Source of the DNA: Lewinellaceae bacterium
GTDB lineage: Bacteria; Bacteroidota; Bacteroidia; Chitinophagales; Saprospiraceae
Assembly (NCBI GenBank): GCA_020636075.1
Contig: JACJYO010000002.1
Coordinates: forward strand, 1 to 64,000
DNA: 64,000 bases
Direction: 5' to 3'
Position 1 is the first letter of the stretch; every line of letters begins with the position of its first letter. This document shows, piece by piece, positions 18,272 through 28,196 of this stretch. The position numbers were made by a program, and so were the translations under genes. The notes under the pieces are model-generated. The model was not told the origin of the DNA. It ran no database searches and saw only the letters and a list, made by a program, of their open reading frames with translations.

Positions 18272-18303
18272 GTTGGGTAAAATTGTTCAATGAAATTCGA
18301 ATT

Positions 18304-19206
18304 ATGAAAAAAACAGTATCAAGCATTGTTTGCATTTTCGTCGTAACAGTCATGCTACACGCCCAGGAATTGAACCTGTATTCCGGCCCGATTCCGAATA
18401 ACAGGAAAAATGTAATTGACCCGGAGCGTGTTGATGATCGTCCAACCGGTGGGCGTTTCATTAATAATACAACCATCCCAACGCTAACCACCTTTGTGCC
18501 TGAGCATCCAAATGGCAAAGCCGTGATCATTTGCCCGGGTGGCGGCTATCGTGGCGTCGCATTTGACAAGGAAGGTATTCTCGTGGCGCAGGCCTTGGTC
18601 GCCGACAGCATCACGGCGATTGTCTTGAAATACCGGACGCCAAATGATTCGTTTAACCTCGATAAATCTTTGGCGCCACTCCAGGACGCCCAGCAGGCTA
18701 TTCGCTTCGTCCGCCGGCATGCTTTAATGGATGGGATCGACCCGCACAAGATCGGGATCATGGGCTTTTCGGCAGGCGGACACCTGGCTGCCACTGCGGC
18801 CAATTGGTATCAAACGCCGGCCGATCCAACCAACCGCGATACAACCACCTCCCTGCGCCCGGATTTTGTTATTCTGATCTACCCGGTGATCAACCTCGGC
18901 CCATACGCGCACATGGGCTCGCGGATCAATTTATTGGGTGAAAATCCGACACCGGAAAAGGTTCAGGAATTTTCGATAGAAACGCGTGTCACCCCGGACT
19001 CTCCGCCGGCATTTTTAGTGCATGCCGGTGATGACAAAGCAGTGCCTGTAGCCAACAGTTTGGTTTATTATACAGCCTGCCTGGAAAACAATGTTCCGGT
19101 TGAAATGCACTTGTACCCGAAAGGCGGTCACGGTTTTGGGATGTATAACAAAACTACCGAGGACGACTGGATGGGGCGCCTGCGGAACTGGTTGAAGGGC
19201 CTCTGA
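18304..19206 (+). CDS. Secreted alpha/beta-hydrolase, acetyl-esterase type
   Basis: 300 residues with a signal peptide (KKTVSSIVCIFVVTVMLHAQ). Oxyanion-hole region AVIICPGGGYRG (about 73-84), nucleophile elbow GFSAGGH (Ser156), acid in HAGDD (D243/D244) and His276 in GGHGFG make a complete catalytic triad. The layout matches the bacterial BD-FAE / xylan-or-pectin acetyl-esterase group often annotated as 'acetyl esterase/lipase'. It follows the pectin methylesterase by 32 nt, so deacetylation of pectin or linked glycans is the best guess. ATG 18304 was chosen over a TTG at 18283 because it starts the signal peptide. It converges with the giant methylesterase gene 85 nt downstream. Confidence 0.85.
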   Translation: MKKTVSSIVCIFVVTVMLHAQELNLYSGPIPNNRKNVIDPERVDDRPTGGRFINNTTIPTLTTFVPEHPNGKAVIICPGGGYRGVAFDKEGILVAQALVADSITAIVLKYRTPNDSFNLDKSLAPLQDAQQAIRFVRRHALMDGIDPHKIGIMGFSAGGHLAATAANWYQTPADPTNRDTTTSLRPDFVILIYPVINLGPYAHMGSRINLLGENPTPEKVQEFSIETRVTPDSPPAFLVHAGDDKAVPVANSLVYYTACLENNVPVEMHLYPKGGHGFGMYNKTTEDDWMGRLRNWLKGL

Positions 19207-19291
19207 GATATTTAATAGAGAAAAATTGAAAGGCTCGTCGTAGATTAATTTTGAGGAATTCCCCAAACCGCTTCTGATTTTACAATGTTCG

Positions 19292-22200
19292 CTAATGAAC
19301 TGAGTGCATTAATTTGTAATCTTTCACCGTCTTTTGGCCATCTGCAGCTTTAACGTGGACAATCCAGATACCGCCATGCGCAATGTTGAAGTTGAAGTCG
19401 GCGGCAGTTCGGAATGACTGAACCAGCGTGCCATTCAAACTATACACATCGACTTGCGTAGTTGACGTAACATTGGTTACGAATACGTTGGAATTGTGCG
19501 CATAAACATTGACTGCCGAAAGCGGAATGGAATGATGCACACCAACCTGATCGGCACTGATCAAAGCGGGCAGCGGGTCCCAACCGTCGTTGCCTTTTGT
19601 GAAATTGAACGTGGTGATATCCGTACCATCTGTCAATTTAGGGTCAGTCAGTAGCGTAGCCCAGGAAGCCCGTGATCCAGAATTATTTTCACCGGAAACT
19701 TCCATAGTGCCGTATTCGTACATCATGCTTGATTCACCGCCAAGTGTATTTTGCCATCCCAAAGGCACGATCAGCGACAAACCTTCCGAACCCGGATAAT
19801 CCGAAGTTTCAATCGTGGTATTGTAGAAAACAACCTCGCTGGTAGTGGCTTGCCAGGGGCGTCCGAAATAACCCGGTTTCGCGCGATATGCCGAGGCTGT
19901 TTCCGAACCCGGTTTTGCTGTAGTTACGGTGCATTCGTACATCAGATAACCTCTGCCGCTACCTTGCTGTGCGGCTGTGATGTAAGCCTGGTCGGAAGCC
20001 ACATCGCTGGTATTCATCGCCAGATCGGTTTTGTAAAATACCGCGGTCATGCCACCAAAAATATAATCTACAGCGCCCATGACGGAGCCTTTGTACACTA
20101 CCACCCGCGAACCGACACCGCCGAAAAGGGCGTCCTGACGGCCAACTACCCGGCATTTGTTCAGGATCACCTTGTCGGTGTTATTCGTAATGGCAATTGC
20201 CGCTGCGCGTTCGACAAAACTTCTGTCCTGAACTGCTGTGCTGCCATAGGTTGTCGGTCGTGTACCCTTTCCGCCAACCAACCATTCCGTAACCACATCA
20301 TCAGCCTCCTTTTGGGAAATGTACTGGTTGAACGAGTTTTCAAAAATGATATGATTGGCTTCAAAACCATTAGCAGTAACTACAACCGTTGCATTCCAAT
20401 ACGAACCGTTCGTAGTGCCGGCGCCTTTATTCTCATACGAGAGGTAGCCGTTTTCCTTGTTCACGGCCAGCACATCGGCATTCCATTTCTGGTTGTTGCC
20501 CATGCTGTAGTAATCGTATCCATGGCCGTAGTATGACGTAACCCGCACAGCGCCGCTTGCAATATCGACACCCTGGTTGAGCAAATCAATGCTTGGTGTT
20601 GTCGCTGCATTATTCAGCGAAACATTCGGCACATCGACAACCAGCATTTCTTCATAGTTACCCGGATCTACCATGATCGTTACGCGCTCATCGTTGGGAC
20701 GAACCATATTTCGAATGGCCTGCAAGGCTTCATTGATAGTTTGGTAGTCCTTGTCAACGCCAACCGTGATGATTGCCTTAAACGGAACATGTTTGACAAT
20801 AGCAATATTCGGGAAGTACGATGTAGATGCACTTGCACCAACGGTGATGGTTACAAAACCAGATGTTCCGCCCGGGTACGTATACTCGGCGTATTCCAAT
20901 TGGCTCGTGCTCTGGCTATTGGTCGTAATGGCTGCGCCGCCTTCAATAGAGAAATCTGCCGTGTAGTAATACGTAACTCTGACCGTTTCTCCCGGGTTGA
21001 CAGGCACCTGGATGGTTGCTCCATCCTTGGCGGTCAGGTGACCTTTCAGCACTTCATTGGCGATTTGACCCGTGAACAACAAGCCCTTATACGCCGGGTC
21101 GCCGTTTGGAATGACGAGATCGTCGAAGCTCCAGTTTGTAACCGGGACAAACTTAAGGTCCTTGGACGTATCGGCATCTGCAACGGTAAGGTTGGATGTC
21201 AAAGCCAGTTCTACCGGATAGGCATCCAGACCACCTTGTGCAATGGTGTACGTACCCGTGCGCAAGTTGATGTCCGTCACCGAAGCAAAATTGTATTCGT
21301 ATCCGGCTTCGTACAAATTACTAAAGGTCAGGTTCAGATCGGTCTGTTGTGCCGGACTTAAACCGATGGCATTGATGGTCACCTTGTACACCGGTTTGGC
21401 GCTAAATTCGATATCAGCATTGGCATTGGCATTACCAATGGTAATCGTGTTGGTCGGAATGAAATAATCATTCACACCGTCTGCAGAAATGGTGTACTCA
21501 ATGTTCGGTTCCAGTTCCACCGTATACGTCGACGCCATGGTGTCCACAACCGGCCCCGGTACATAAATGGCATTGGCCGATGCGTCTGGCGTATAGTGCA
21601 ATACCAGGTTGGAAACCTTGGCTCCCAAACCAACTACCGAACCTGAAACAGTATAAAGTTCGACTTTAACGACGGCGATATCATGCACAGTTGTGGTATC
21701 GGCTACATCCACGGTGTTGCCAGACCCAATAACAAAGCCATTTGCCCCGGCCAGGCTCAATTCGTAAGTATATCCGGCTGGGATGGTCACGGCATAAGCA
21801 CCATTGGAAACATTTGCATTCCAGGATTTACCGGCTTCATTGGTAAATACGATCGAATAGTTTGCCGGGATGCCGGTGGCTTGTGTTTCATCAACTGAAC
21901 CGGCAAGGTCAATGTAAGTGGCGTCTTTCCGCTTGATCCTGTAATAACTTGGTTTGCCTTGCGTGTCATAAATGTGATACGTGCCGGCCGCTTTCGCTAC
22001 GAAGGTCAATTCTGTGAAATTGCTTGTTATCGGTATCACGTCTTTCTGCGCATCCGGATCGGCCACATATTCAAAGTTGATCGTTCCGCCGGCGTCTGTT
22101 TTGGTTGCAATGGTTAATTCATCGTCCTCACTCAATGCTATACTCAGGAAGCGGCCGGTGTTCGCTGCCGAGTTCACATAAATACGACCCGTGTGACCTG

Positions 22201-25200
22201 GCGCTGTACTGATGTTTTCATCATAGCGGGTCAGGTTGGTGTTGGTGGTCCGGAGTCGGTCATTTCCGCCGCCTACCCAGGACAAAACACCTGCAGCAAA
22301 GCTGCTCGGTAATACATTTCCGGAACTGCCTACCGTAATGGCCGGGTCGTACCAGGCATTAATGGCGTCCTCTGTGAGTTGGTTATTGTATAACGCGGTA
22401 TCCAGTTGTTCTGCAGCAAAATCCCATACGTCTGTTTTTCCGTTGGACGGATTTACAATAGCGGCATTTTCAATGTTCATGCCGTGAATGTATACCTCGG
22501 CTGTCGGGAAATTGGTACTCAACAGGGTAGCCGTAACGACGCCTTTTGGGCCCTCATATGGGAAACTGATGGCAAACCCGTCGGAGCCGCCAATGTGTTG
22601 CGCATCGATGGAGCCAAGCACGGCGCCGGATGTGTCCGTAAACTCAAATATGGCATCTGTGGCAACACCATAAGTATCTGTGATAAAAGTGATGATGGCA
22701 TCGCCGGCAACGATCATATCAAACGAGTTGCCCGGGAAAAACACTGCGCCATGTGTGGCGTCGTGATATCCAAACTGTCTGGATGTTTCGTTGGTATTGC
22801 TGTTAATCGTTAGAATGCCGTCTCCTGTTACAAAAGTGCTGTAACGCAAGGCCTGGTAACTAACTTGAGGAAGTTCAGAACCATCGAAAAAGTTATAGGT
22901 ATAGGTCTTGCCCGGTTCTGCTTCAACGATCAGGCTCTTATCCTTCACCGTCAAAATGTAGGACTTGGGATCCGATGCCGGGTCGGCAAAGTAGACGATT
23001 AAGGAATCCCCGATAGCTTGCACGGAATCAATTGCTCCGGACAAGGTTGGGGTATAGCTCGACAAGGCTTCACCGGCCAGGTCAATCAAAATGGACGCTA
23101 TTTCGTTGGTTGTGCTGATGACTGTGCCTTCACTCACTGTAACCGTAGCATTGCTGCTCGCATCTGCTCCGGACTCAATACCAATTTCAACGTTGTTGAT
23201 TGTGACGGTACCCGCCTTTTGCACCCAGGGGGTAAGGCTCACATCATAGGGCACCGGAGCCACTTCGATGTAGGGAACATAGTTGGTGCCCGTAAAATCA
23301 AGCGTAACAGTTCCTGGATCACCAACGTAGAGGAAATCCACCGTAGAACCATCATTCCCAAAATTCCCGGAAGTCATGGAAGGTTGGGACGGCACATCAA
23401 AATGGCCGCTTGTGCTCGATACACTGATTGTACCATTCGAAAAGATACTGCCGCCAATTCTGATGTAGGCATTGCCGGCTACCTGCAATTTGATTTGATT
23501 GCCACCTTTCAGCACGGAACCGTGTTGCGTGCCATTATAACCGTAAGCATTACTTGGACCAACGAGTACTTCCACTAGCCCTTTATTGATATCCGATTGG
23601 CCGTTTGTCACCGTAGGAATAATGCTGCCATCTCTGAAGTCGAAATAGTAAATCGTATTTCCTATGGGAGCAGTATTGCCCGCCCCAAGCTGGGCAGGGA
23701 TAACATTGATCGATGGCAGGTACAAGTCGTTTCCGGTACCCGGAGTTGTTTTAAAATTCAGGGTGGTGGCGGTACCTGAATAAACAAATTCGTAGGTATC
23801 GCTCAGGTCATTGACCACCTGTGTATTCTGTGTTCCAAGGTCCCCTTGCGTGGAGGCCGTACCTTCCATGTTTAAACTGGAATATTGCGAACCCAGAAAA
23901 CTAACTGTGCTGCTACCAGCCACGGCAATATTGATATCGCCGTTTACCTTCATGTTAAGCCCGTATTGGGTGCCATGGTGGTTGTACGTGCCCATCAGGG
24001 TAAGCGTTCCATCCGGGCTTTGGCCGGCGCTAATGATAGAACCGTCTTTAAAATCATAGGTTCGAACATCGTGCAAATAGCTATTATCATACAGTTCAAT
24101 GGTATAGGTTTTGGGATCAGTCAATGGGTCGGCATAGGTCACAACCAAATCGTTTCCAACGATCTCAGCAGCACTGATATCACCGGAAACCGATGGCGTG
24201 AGCATCGACAGATCGCCGCCGCCTAAATCCAATGCAACGAACCCGTCATCTTTCAATGATTTAAGCACAACACCAGCACTCAAAGCAATGCTGGCATCAT
24301 CTGCAGCAGTTGCTCCGGAAGTGAGCATGATATCAATTCCATTCAAGGTGATGGTACCCGATTTTTGCACATAGGAATTTAATGAAACATCGTAAGGAAC
24401 TGGTGCTACTTCAATATAGGGTACATAATTTGTCCCGGTAAAATCAAAGGTTACGGTTCCTGGGTCACCTACGTACAGGAAGGTAATTATTCCGCCATTG
24501 TCAAAATTGGTAGCAGTCATTGCGTTTTGCGTCGGCAAATCAAAAGCGCCGTTTGGGTTGGACGCTGAAATCGTTCCGTTTGAATAGATGCTGCCACCGA
24601 CTCTGATATAGGCATTGCCGGCTACCTGCAATTTGATTTGATTGCCTGTTTTTAAAATGGAGCCGTGTTGAGTGCCATTGTAGCCATAGGCATTGCTTGG
24701 CCCCACAATTATATCAACTAGGCCCATGTGTATATCCGACTGCCCGGTTGTGTTGGTGGGAATAATACTGCCATCCCTGAAGTCGTAATAGTACATGATA
24801 TTCGTTTCAGCTGTTGTGGCTGCAGCACCGGATTGGGCGGGTATTATTTCAATAGTAGGAAGGTACAAATCATTGCCGGTGCCTGCTACCAGTTTGAAAT
24901 TTAGGGTAGTCGCCGGGCCGGAGTACACAAAATCGTAAGTGTCGCTAAGGTCATTGACTACTTTCGTGTTCTGGGTTCCCAAATCGCCGGGATCCGTTGC
25001 CGTGCCCTCCATGTTGAGCCCGGAATATTGCGATCCAAGAAAACGAATGGTGCTACTGCCCGCTACGACAACGTCTATTTCACCATTCACTTTCATATTG
25101 AGCCCGTACTGCGCGCTATGGTGGCTGTAATTGCCAGATAAGGTAATAACACCATCGGGGCTTTGTCCGGCAGCGATAATCGATCCATCTCGGAAGTCAT

Positions 25201-25285
25201 AAATCGTGGAACCCACGATTTGCCCCTTTGCAAATACTGCGAAAAACAAAAGGGGGATAACTAAAAATTGTAAATTGTTTTTCAT
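19292..25285 (-). CDS. Giant modular pectin methylesterase (1997 residues) with duplicated N-terminal module and T9SS tail
   Basis: Signal peptide NLQFLVIPLLFFAVFAKGQ. Residues about 26-787 are two copies of a 381-residue unit, each opening with YDF(R/K)DGSII and containing a second DFRDGSIIP sub-module. A third related but diverged module opens TYNFFDGSELP near 795. Then come a WDFAAEQLD module (about 945-1140) and carboxypeptidase-regulatory-like beta-sandwiches (about 1140-1400). The CE8 beta-helix lies near 1500-1900: GNYEE, VVGRQDALFGG, the nucleophile in GAVDYIFGG (about 1741) and FGRPW (about 1808), so all catalytic motifs are kept. The end (NVYAHNSNVFVTNV to KTVKDYKLMHSVH) is a T9SS sorting domain. 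It follows a pectate lyase gene by 59 nt in the same direction. The DFxDGS modules probably bind glycan; that is inference. Confidence 0.9.
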   Translation of the reverse strand: MKNNLQFLVIPLLFFAVFAKGQIVGSTIYDFRDGSIIAAGQSPDGVITLSGNYSHHSAQYGLNMKVNGEIDVVVAGSSTIRFLGSQYSGLNMEGTATDPGDLGTQNTKVVNDLSDTYDFVYSGPATTLNFKLVAGTGNDLYLPTIEIIPAQSGAAATTAETNIMYYYDFRDGSIIPTNTTGQSDIHMGLVDIIVGPSNAYGYNGTQHGSILKTGNQIKLQVAGNAYIRVGGSIYSNGTISASNPNGAFDLPTQNAMTATNFDNGGIITFLYVGDPGTVTFDFTGTNYVPYIEVAPVPYDVSLNSYVQKSGTITLNGIDIMLTSGATAADDASIALSAGVVLKSLKDDGFVALDLGGGDLSMLTPSVSGDISAAEIVGNDLVVTYADPLTDPKTYTIELYDNSYLHDVRTYDFKDGSIISAGQSPDGTLTLMGTYNHHGTQYGLNMKVNGDINIAVAGSSTVSFLGSQYSSLNMEGTASTQGDLGTQNTQVVNDLSDTYEFVYSGTATTLNFKTTPGTGNDLYLPSINVIPAQLGAGNTAPIGNTIYYFDFRDGSIIPTVTNGQSDINKGLVEVLVGPSNAYGYNGTQHGSVLKGGNQIKLQVAGNAYIRIGGSIFSNGTISVSSTSGHFDVPSQPSMTSGNFGNDGSTVDFLYVGDPGTVTLDFTGTNYVPYIEVAPVPYDVSLTPWVQKAGTVTINNVEIGIESGADASSNATVTVSEGTVISTTNEIASILIDLAGEALSSYTPTLSGAIDSVQAIGDSLIVYFADPASDPKSYILTVKDKSLIVEAEPGKTYTYNFFDGSELPQVSYQALRYSTFVTGDGILTINSNTNETSRQFGYHDATHGAVFFPGNSFDMIVAGDAIITFITDTYGVATDAIFEFTDTSGAVLGSIDAQHIGGSDGFAISFPYEGPKGVVTATLLSTNFPTAEVYIHGMNIENAAIVNPSNGKTDVWDFAAEQLDTALYNNQLTEDAINAWYDPAITVGSSGNVLPSSFAAGVLSWVGGGNDRLRTTNTNLTRYDENISTAPGHTGRIYVNSAANTGRFLSIALSEDDELTIATKTDAGGTINFEYVADPDAQKDVIPITSNFTELTFVAKAAGTYHIYDTQGKPSYYRIKRKDATYIDLAGSVDETQATGIPANYSIVFTNEAGKSWNANVSNGAYAVTIPAGYTYELSLAGANGFVIGSGNTVDVADTTTVHDIAVVKVELYTVSGSVVGLGAKVSNLVLHYTPDASANAIYVPGPVVDTMASTYTVELEPNIEYTISADGVNDYFIPTNTITIGNANANADIEFSAKPVYKVTINAIGLSPAQQTDLNLTFSNLYEAGYEYNFASVTDINLRTGTYTIAQGGLDAYPVELALTSNLTVADADTSKDLKFVPVTNWSFDDLVIPNGDPAYKGLLFTGQIANEVLKGHLTAKDGATIQVPVNPGETVRVTYYYTADFSIEGGAAITTNSQSTSQLEYAEYTYPGGTSGFVTITVGASASTSYFPNIAIVKHVPFKAIITVGVDKDYQTINEALQAIRNMVRPNDERVTIMVDPGNYEEMLVVDVPNVSLNNAATTPSIDLLNQGVDIASGAVRVTSYYGHGYDYYSMGNNQKWNADVLAVNKENGYLSYENKGAGTTNGSYWNATVVVTANGFEANHIIFENSFNQYISQKEADDVVTEWLVGGKGTRPTTYGSTAVQDRSFVERAAAIAITNNTDKVILNKCRVVGRQDALFGGVGSRVVVYKGSVMGAVDYIFGGMTAVFYKTDLAMNTSDVASDQAYITAAQQGSGRGYLMYECTVTTAKPGSETASAYRAKPGYFGRPWQATTSEVVFYNTTIETSDYPGSEGLSLIVPLGWQNTLGGESSMMYEYGTMEVSGENNSGSRASWATLLTDPKLTDGTDITTFNFTKGNDGWDPLPALISADQVGVHHSIPLSAVNVYAHNSNVFVTNVTSTTQVDVYSLNGTLVQSFRTAADFNFNIAHGGIWIVHVKAADGQKTVKDYKLMHSVH
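22925..25210 (-). repeat. 381-residue (1143-nt) tandem duplication inside the giant methylesterase
   Basis: The YDF codons recur at 25196-25201 and 24053-24058, exactly 1143 nt apart. The two units share long identical strings (for example QIKLQVAGNAYIR and TGTNYVPYIEVAPVPYDVSL) and diverge elsewhere, so the duplication is not recent. DNA identity is patchy, with some exact stretches of 30 or more bases. Confidence 0.85.
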
Positions 25286-25344
25286 CCTAAGGTTGTTTTT
25301 AAATGCGAAAAAAATTTATGCAGATAGAAAAATGTATGCTGGGA

Positions 25345-26676
25345 CTATTGTTTAATTATTCTCTGTGTTGCTGAACTATTGCCAAATAGGATATTACAGA
25401 AATAGATGCCGCTTGATAAACTGCTCACATCAAATCGTATCTTTTTTTCAGTTGTAATATTTCGGGTATCAGAAATTATTTTTTTTCCGTTTGAGGCATA
25501 GATTGAAATGTATACGGATTCAGTGCTGTTATCGGGAAGTTCTATGTTCAGGTAATCGTCAATTATTGTGGGGTACAGTTTTATACCGGGTTTTATTTCC
25601 GAATCTTTAATGCCCACACTGCCGCATGGTGTTGAGATAATGCCAGCTGTGGTAACGTCTAAAGTTGCGCCTGCACCACAGCTTGGGTTTGCGATATATT
25701 TTTTTACATCCTCTACCGGGAGCACGGAATAACTATAGGATGGTGGCGAAACTGCCCCTACGTCGGCCACGCCGTTTAAGCAGCCAAAAAAGGTGAGCGC
25801 AATAGTGCCGCCATCAGAACTGTTGTAGTTTTTATAGACTGTACCGATTTTGTCAAAGTGCGTATGGTCCACATAGCATGTGAGGTTGTTTATCCCGCCG
25901 CCCAGGCCTAATGCAGTTGAACTGGAAACATTCGTATTGTAATAGCAATTCAGCATGTGTAGTTCTGCATTCCGGGCGCGCGGCATTCGTTCTTTGCAAC
26001 CATCTGCCCAATAGCAATTTTGAAAGGTTATGCTGTAATGTCCGTCGGCGGGAGCATTGGAACTGCTGGAACCAACTAGGTTGGAAAAGCGATGGTCATT
26101 CGAACCGCCTGATCCACCCGGGATCGCAGGTTTGAGGTAGGTGAATTTGCACCAGGAAATCGTGACACTGTCTGTATTTCCTTTATTATCAAAATTGCCG
26201 TCCAGTCCATCCTGAAATTCACAATGATCCACCCAAAGATTGATGCAGCCATCTGCGGTAAGATTATCGCGGCCATCCACATCATATGCGCCCGGGCCTT
26301 CAAAAGTCAGGTTTCGGATGATCACATTGCTGGAGCCATTCTTTAAATTCAGAATGCCTGATCCGGATTGAGTCAGGGTTGTGTTGATCAGTTTGGCTCC
26401 TGGTAAACCGAGAATTGTTTTGTCCGTTACAACTTCACTGATCATCCCACCGCCGGGAATGGTGATCGTTCCCGATACGATAATTACTGCTGGTGCCGAC
26501 TCCGAAATTTTTGATTTTAAATCGGCATAGGTTGTTACAATCACCGGCGTGGCTGTTCCGCCGCCGGTAGTGGCAGCCCCAAAACCCTCCGGAGCGGTTA
26601 TGTAATAGTTTTGTGCATTGAGATGTTGAAAACAGATCAGGCAAATTACTACTCCTATTATTTTATACATTTTCAT
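25345..26676 (-). CDS. Pectate lyase, PL1 family, with T9SS tail
   Basis: 443 residues with a signal peptide (KIIGVVICLICFQHLNAQ). The parallel beta-helix carries PL1 hallmarks: INLWVDHCEFQDGLDGNFDN (the Ca-binding vWiDH region), VTISWCKF, and KERMPRARNAELHMLNCYY with the catalytic Arg in the RxPRxR-type motif. It cleaves de-esterified polygalacturonate by calcium-dependent beta-elimination. The last about 85 residues (GIKLYPTIIDDYLNIELPDN to ATQRIIKQ) are a T9SS sorting domain, so it is secreted or held at the surface. It lies 59 nt upstream of the giant methylesterase and probably shares its transcript. Confidence 0.92.
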   Translation of the reverse strand: MKMYKIIGVVICLICFQHLNAQNYYITAPEGFGAATTGGGTATPVIVTTYADLKSKISESAPAVIIVSGTITIPGGGMISEVVTDKTILGLPGAKLINTTLTQSGSGILNLKNGSSNVIIRNLTFEGPGAYDVDGRDNLTADGCINLWVDHCEFQDGLDGNFDNKGNTDSVTISWCKFTYLKPAIPGGSGGSNDHRFSNLVGSSSSNAPADGHYSITFQNCYWADGCKERMPRARNAELHMLNCYYNTNVSSSTALGLGGGINNLTCYVDHTHFDKIGTVYKNYNSSDGGTIALTFFGCLNGVADVGAVSPPSYSYSVLPVEDVKKYIANPSCGAGATLDVTTAGIISTPCGSVGIKDSEIKPGIKLYPTIIDDYLNIELPDNSTESVYISIYASNGKKIISDTRNITTEKKIRFDVSSLSSGIYFCNILFGNSSATQRIIKQ

Positions 26677-26762
26677 AGAAATTTATAACGTTTAAATTGT
26701 TTTGCCTGGAGATTCACTTTCTACGCGACGTAAAGCGGATTTGAAAGCGCGGATGCCGTAGT

Positions 26763-26797
26763 TATTGTCGGCGTGACTCGCAGTCACGCCGACAATA
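26763..26797. repeat. Perfect 16-bp hairpin palindrome with 3-nt loop
   Basis: TATTGTCGGCGTGACT, loop CGC, then its exact reverse complement, 23 nt after the stop of the upstream pectate lyase gene. There is no T-tract, so it is more like a REP/palindromic unit than a simple terminator. It shares the GTCGGCG core with the double palindrome at 48960-49016. Confidence 0.75.
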
Positions 26798-26819
26798 GGC
26801 TAAATGGACAACTAAATTC

Positions 26820-28196
26820 CTACTGTCTTGTAACCAATTCATTCAGGTAAACCTCCAGGTTTGTATATCCCGTTTCCAAAGTTTTTAATGCCGAATCATC
26901 ATCCTCCGGATTAAGTCCACGGGCTTTCTCCCAACTGTCGGGCATGCCATCGAAATCGCGATCCGGAGGTGCAGTACCAACGCGCAAGTCAGGCCAGCCC
27001 CCAACAGTAGCCTGGGTATCGATAATGCCATCGCCAAACGTTGGCTTGCCGGAACGGACTTCCTGGATTATACGGGCGTCCAGGGCATCGCGGTGCAATA
27101 CAGCGCCAGCGTGTTCCAAGACATCGTCATAGGCTTTTTTCGCCGATTCCACAGGTATTTCCACCCGCATGGAAAATGGCTTTTCGGCGTGCACAGAATC
27201 CAAATCATCGCACTGGACGCCACCAGCCCAGTTGTCCTGACTGATTTCAGGAAAACCATCAACGTAGTTACCAGCCACATAGAATTTTCCAAAGGGAGAA
27301 AAAGGATTCATGATTCGATTGCGCACTTTTTTGGAGGTAGCAGGGCCCGCCTTGTAATAGTTATTCACCATATTATAAAAACCCTGCTCACCGGCATACG
27401 CGCTGTTGTGGCCCCAATTGAAAATCACATTATTCCGAAAATCGACAATCTCCCATTCAGGGTGGTGGTGATACCGTGAACCGCAGAAACGCGGGTTGCG
27501 GCTGCTGTGGTGGGCAAACAGGTTGTGGTGAAACGATGCATTATTGCCGCCCCAAATACCGCCGTAGCCATGTGCTCCTTTCTCATGTACCGAGTTGTTC
27601 AGACTTTCGGAAATAATACACCACTGAACCGTCAGGTTTTCTGTGTCGTAAATGCTCAGGCACTCGTCTGTTGACCAACTAAAAGAGCAGTGATCGATAA
27701 GGATGTCTTTTTGCCGGATACAACTCAGCGCATCGTCCTGCTGCCGGGCCTCATCACCCAGGCGGAAGCGCATATAGCGGATGATAATGTTGTCGGCGTA
27801 CAACCGGACATTATAGTTTTTAATACAAATACCATCTCCGGGAGCCGTTTGGCCGGCTATGGTCAGGTTGCTGTTGCGCACCCGAATGGGCGACTGCAAC
27901 GCTATGGTGCCGGCTACTGCAAACACGATCGTGCGCGGTCCTTCGGTGTCCACGGCTTCGCGGAAACTTCCGGGACCACTATCATTCAGGTTTGTTACGA
28001 CAAGCACCTTTCCACCCCGGCCACCGGTGACAAATTTGGCACAACCCTCCGCGCCGGGAAAAGCAAGTTGGGCTGAAGGCGCTTTTCCAACAGTTGGAAC
28101 AGCGGATGAAGATGTACTTTGATAACCGTGGTTACAGGCTGCCACACCGGCCAGGACCAGGGCTAAAATCGGGATACTGAATGTCGTTTTGCGCAT
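26820..28196 (-). CDS. Pectate lyase lipoprotein (PL1-like)
   Basis: 458 residues with a lipoprotein signal (IPILALVLAGVAAC, Cys 21). After a Ser/Thr-rich linker the mature enzyme starts AFPGAEGCAKFVTGGRGGKV, the standard opening of Bacteroidota PL1-type pectate lyases, followed by VTNLNDSGPGSFREAV, LTIAGQTAPGDGICI, ILIDHCSFSWSTDE and GAHGYGGIWGGNNASFHHN. The C-terminus contains PDRDFDGMPDSWE, a calcium-binding thrombospondin-type-3-like loop common in these enzymes. It would act at the cell surface on polygalacturonate. Its ATG overlaps the GH95 stop by one base (TAATG), indicating translational coupling. It is a paralogue of the lyase at 31721-33199. Confidence 0.9.
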   Translation of the reverse strand: MRKTTFSIPILALVLAGVAACNHGYQSTSSSAVPTVGKAPSAQLAFPGAEGCAKFVTGGRGGKVLVVTNLNDSGPGSFREAVDTEGPRTIVFAVAGTIALQSPIRVRNSNLTIAGQTAPGDGICIKNYNVRLYADNIIIRYMRFRLGDEARQQDDALSCIRQKDILIDHCSFSWSTDECLSIYDTENLTVQWCIISESLNNSVHEKGAHGYGGIWGGNNASFHHNLFAHHSSRNPRFCGSRYHHHPEWEIVDFRNNVIFNWGHNSAYAGEQGFYNMVNNYYKAGPATSKKVRNRIMNPFSPFGKFYVAGNYVDGFPEISQDNWAGGVQCDDLDSVHAEKPFSMRVEIPVESAKKAYDDVLEHAGAVLHRDALDARIIQEVRSGKPTFGDGIIDTQATVGGWPDLRVGTAPPDRDFDGMPDSWEKARGLNPEDDDSALKTLETGYTNLEVYLNELVTRQ

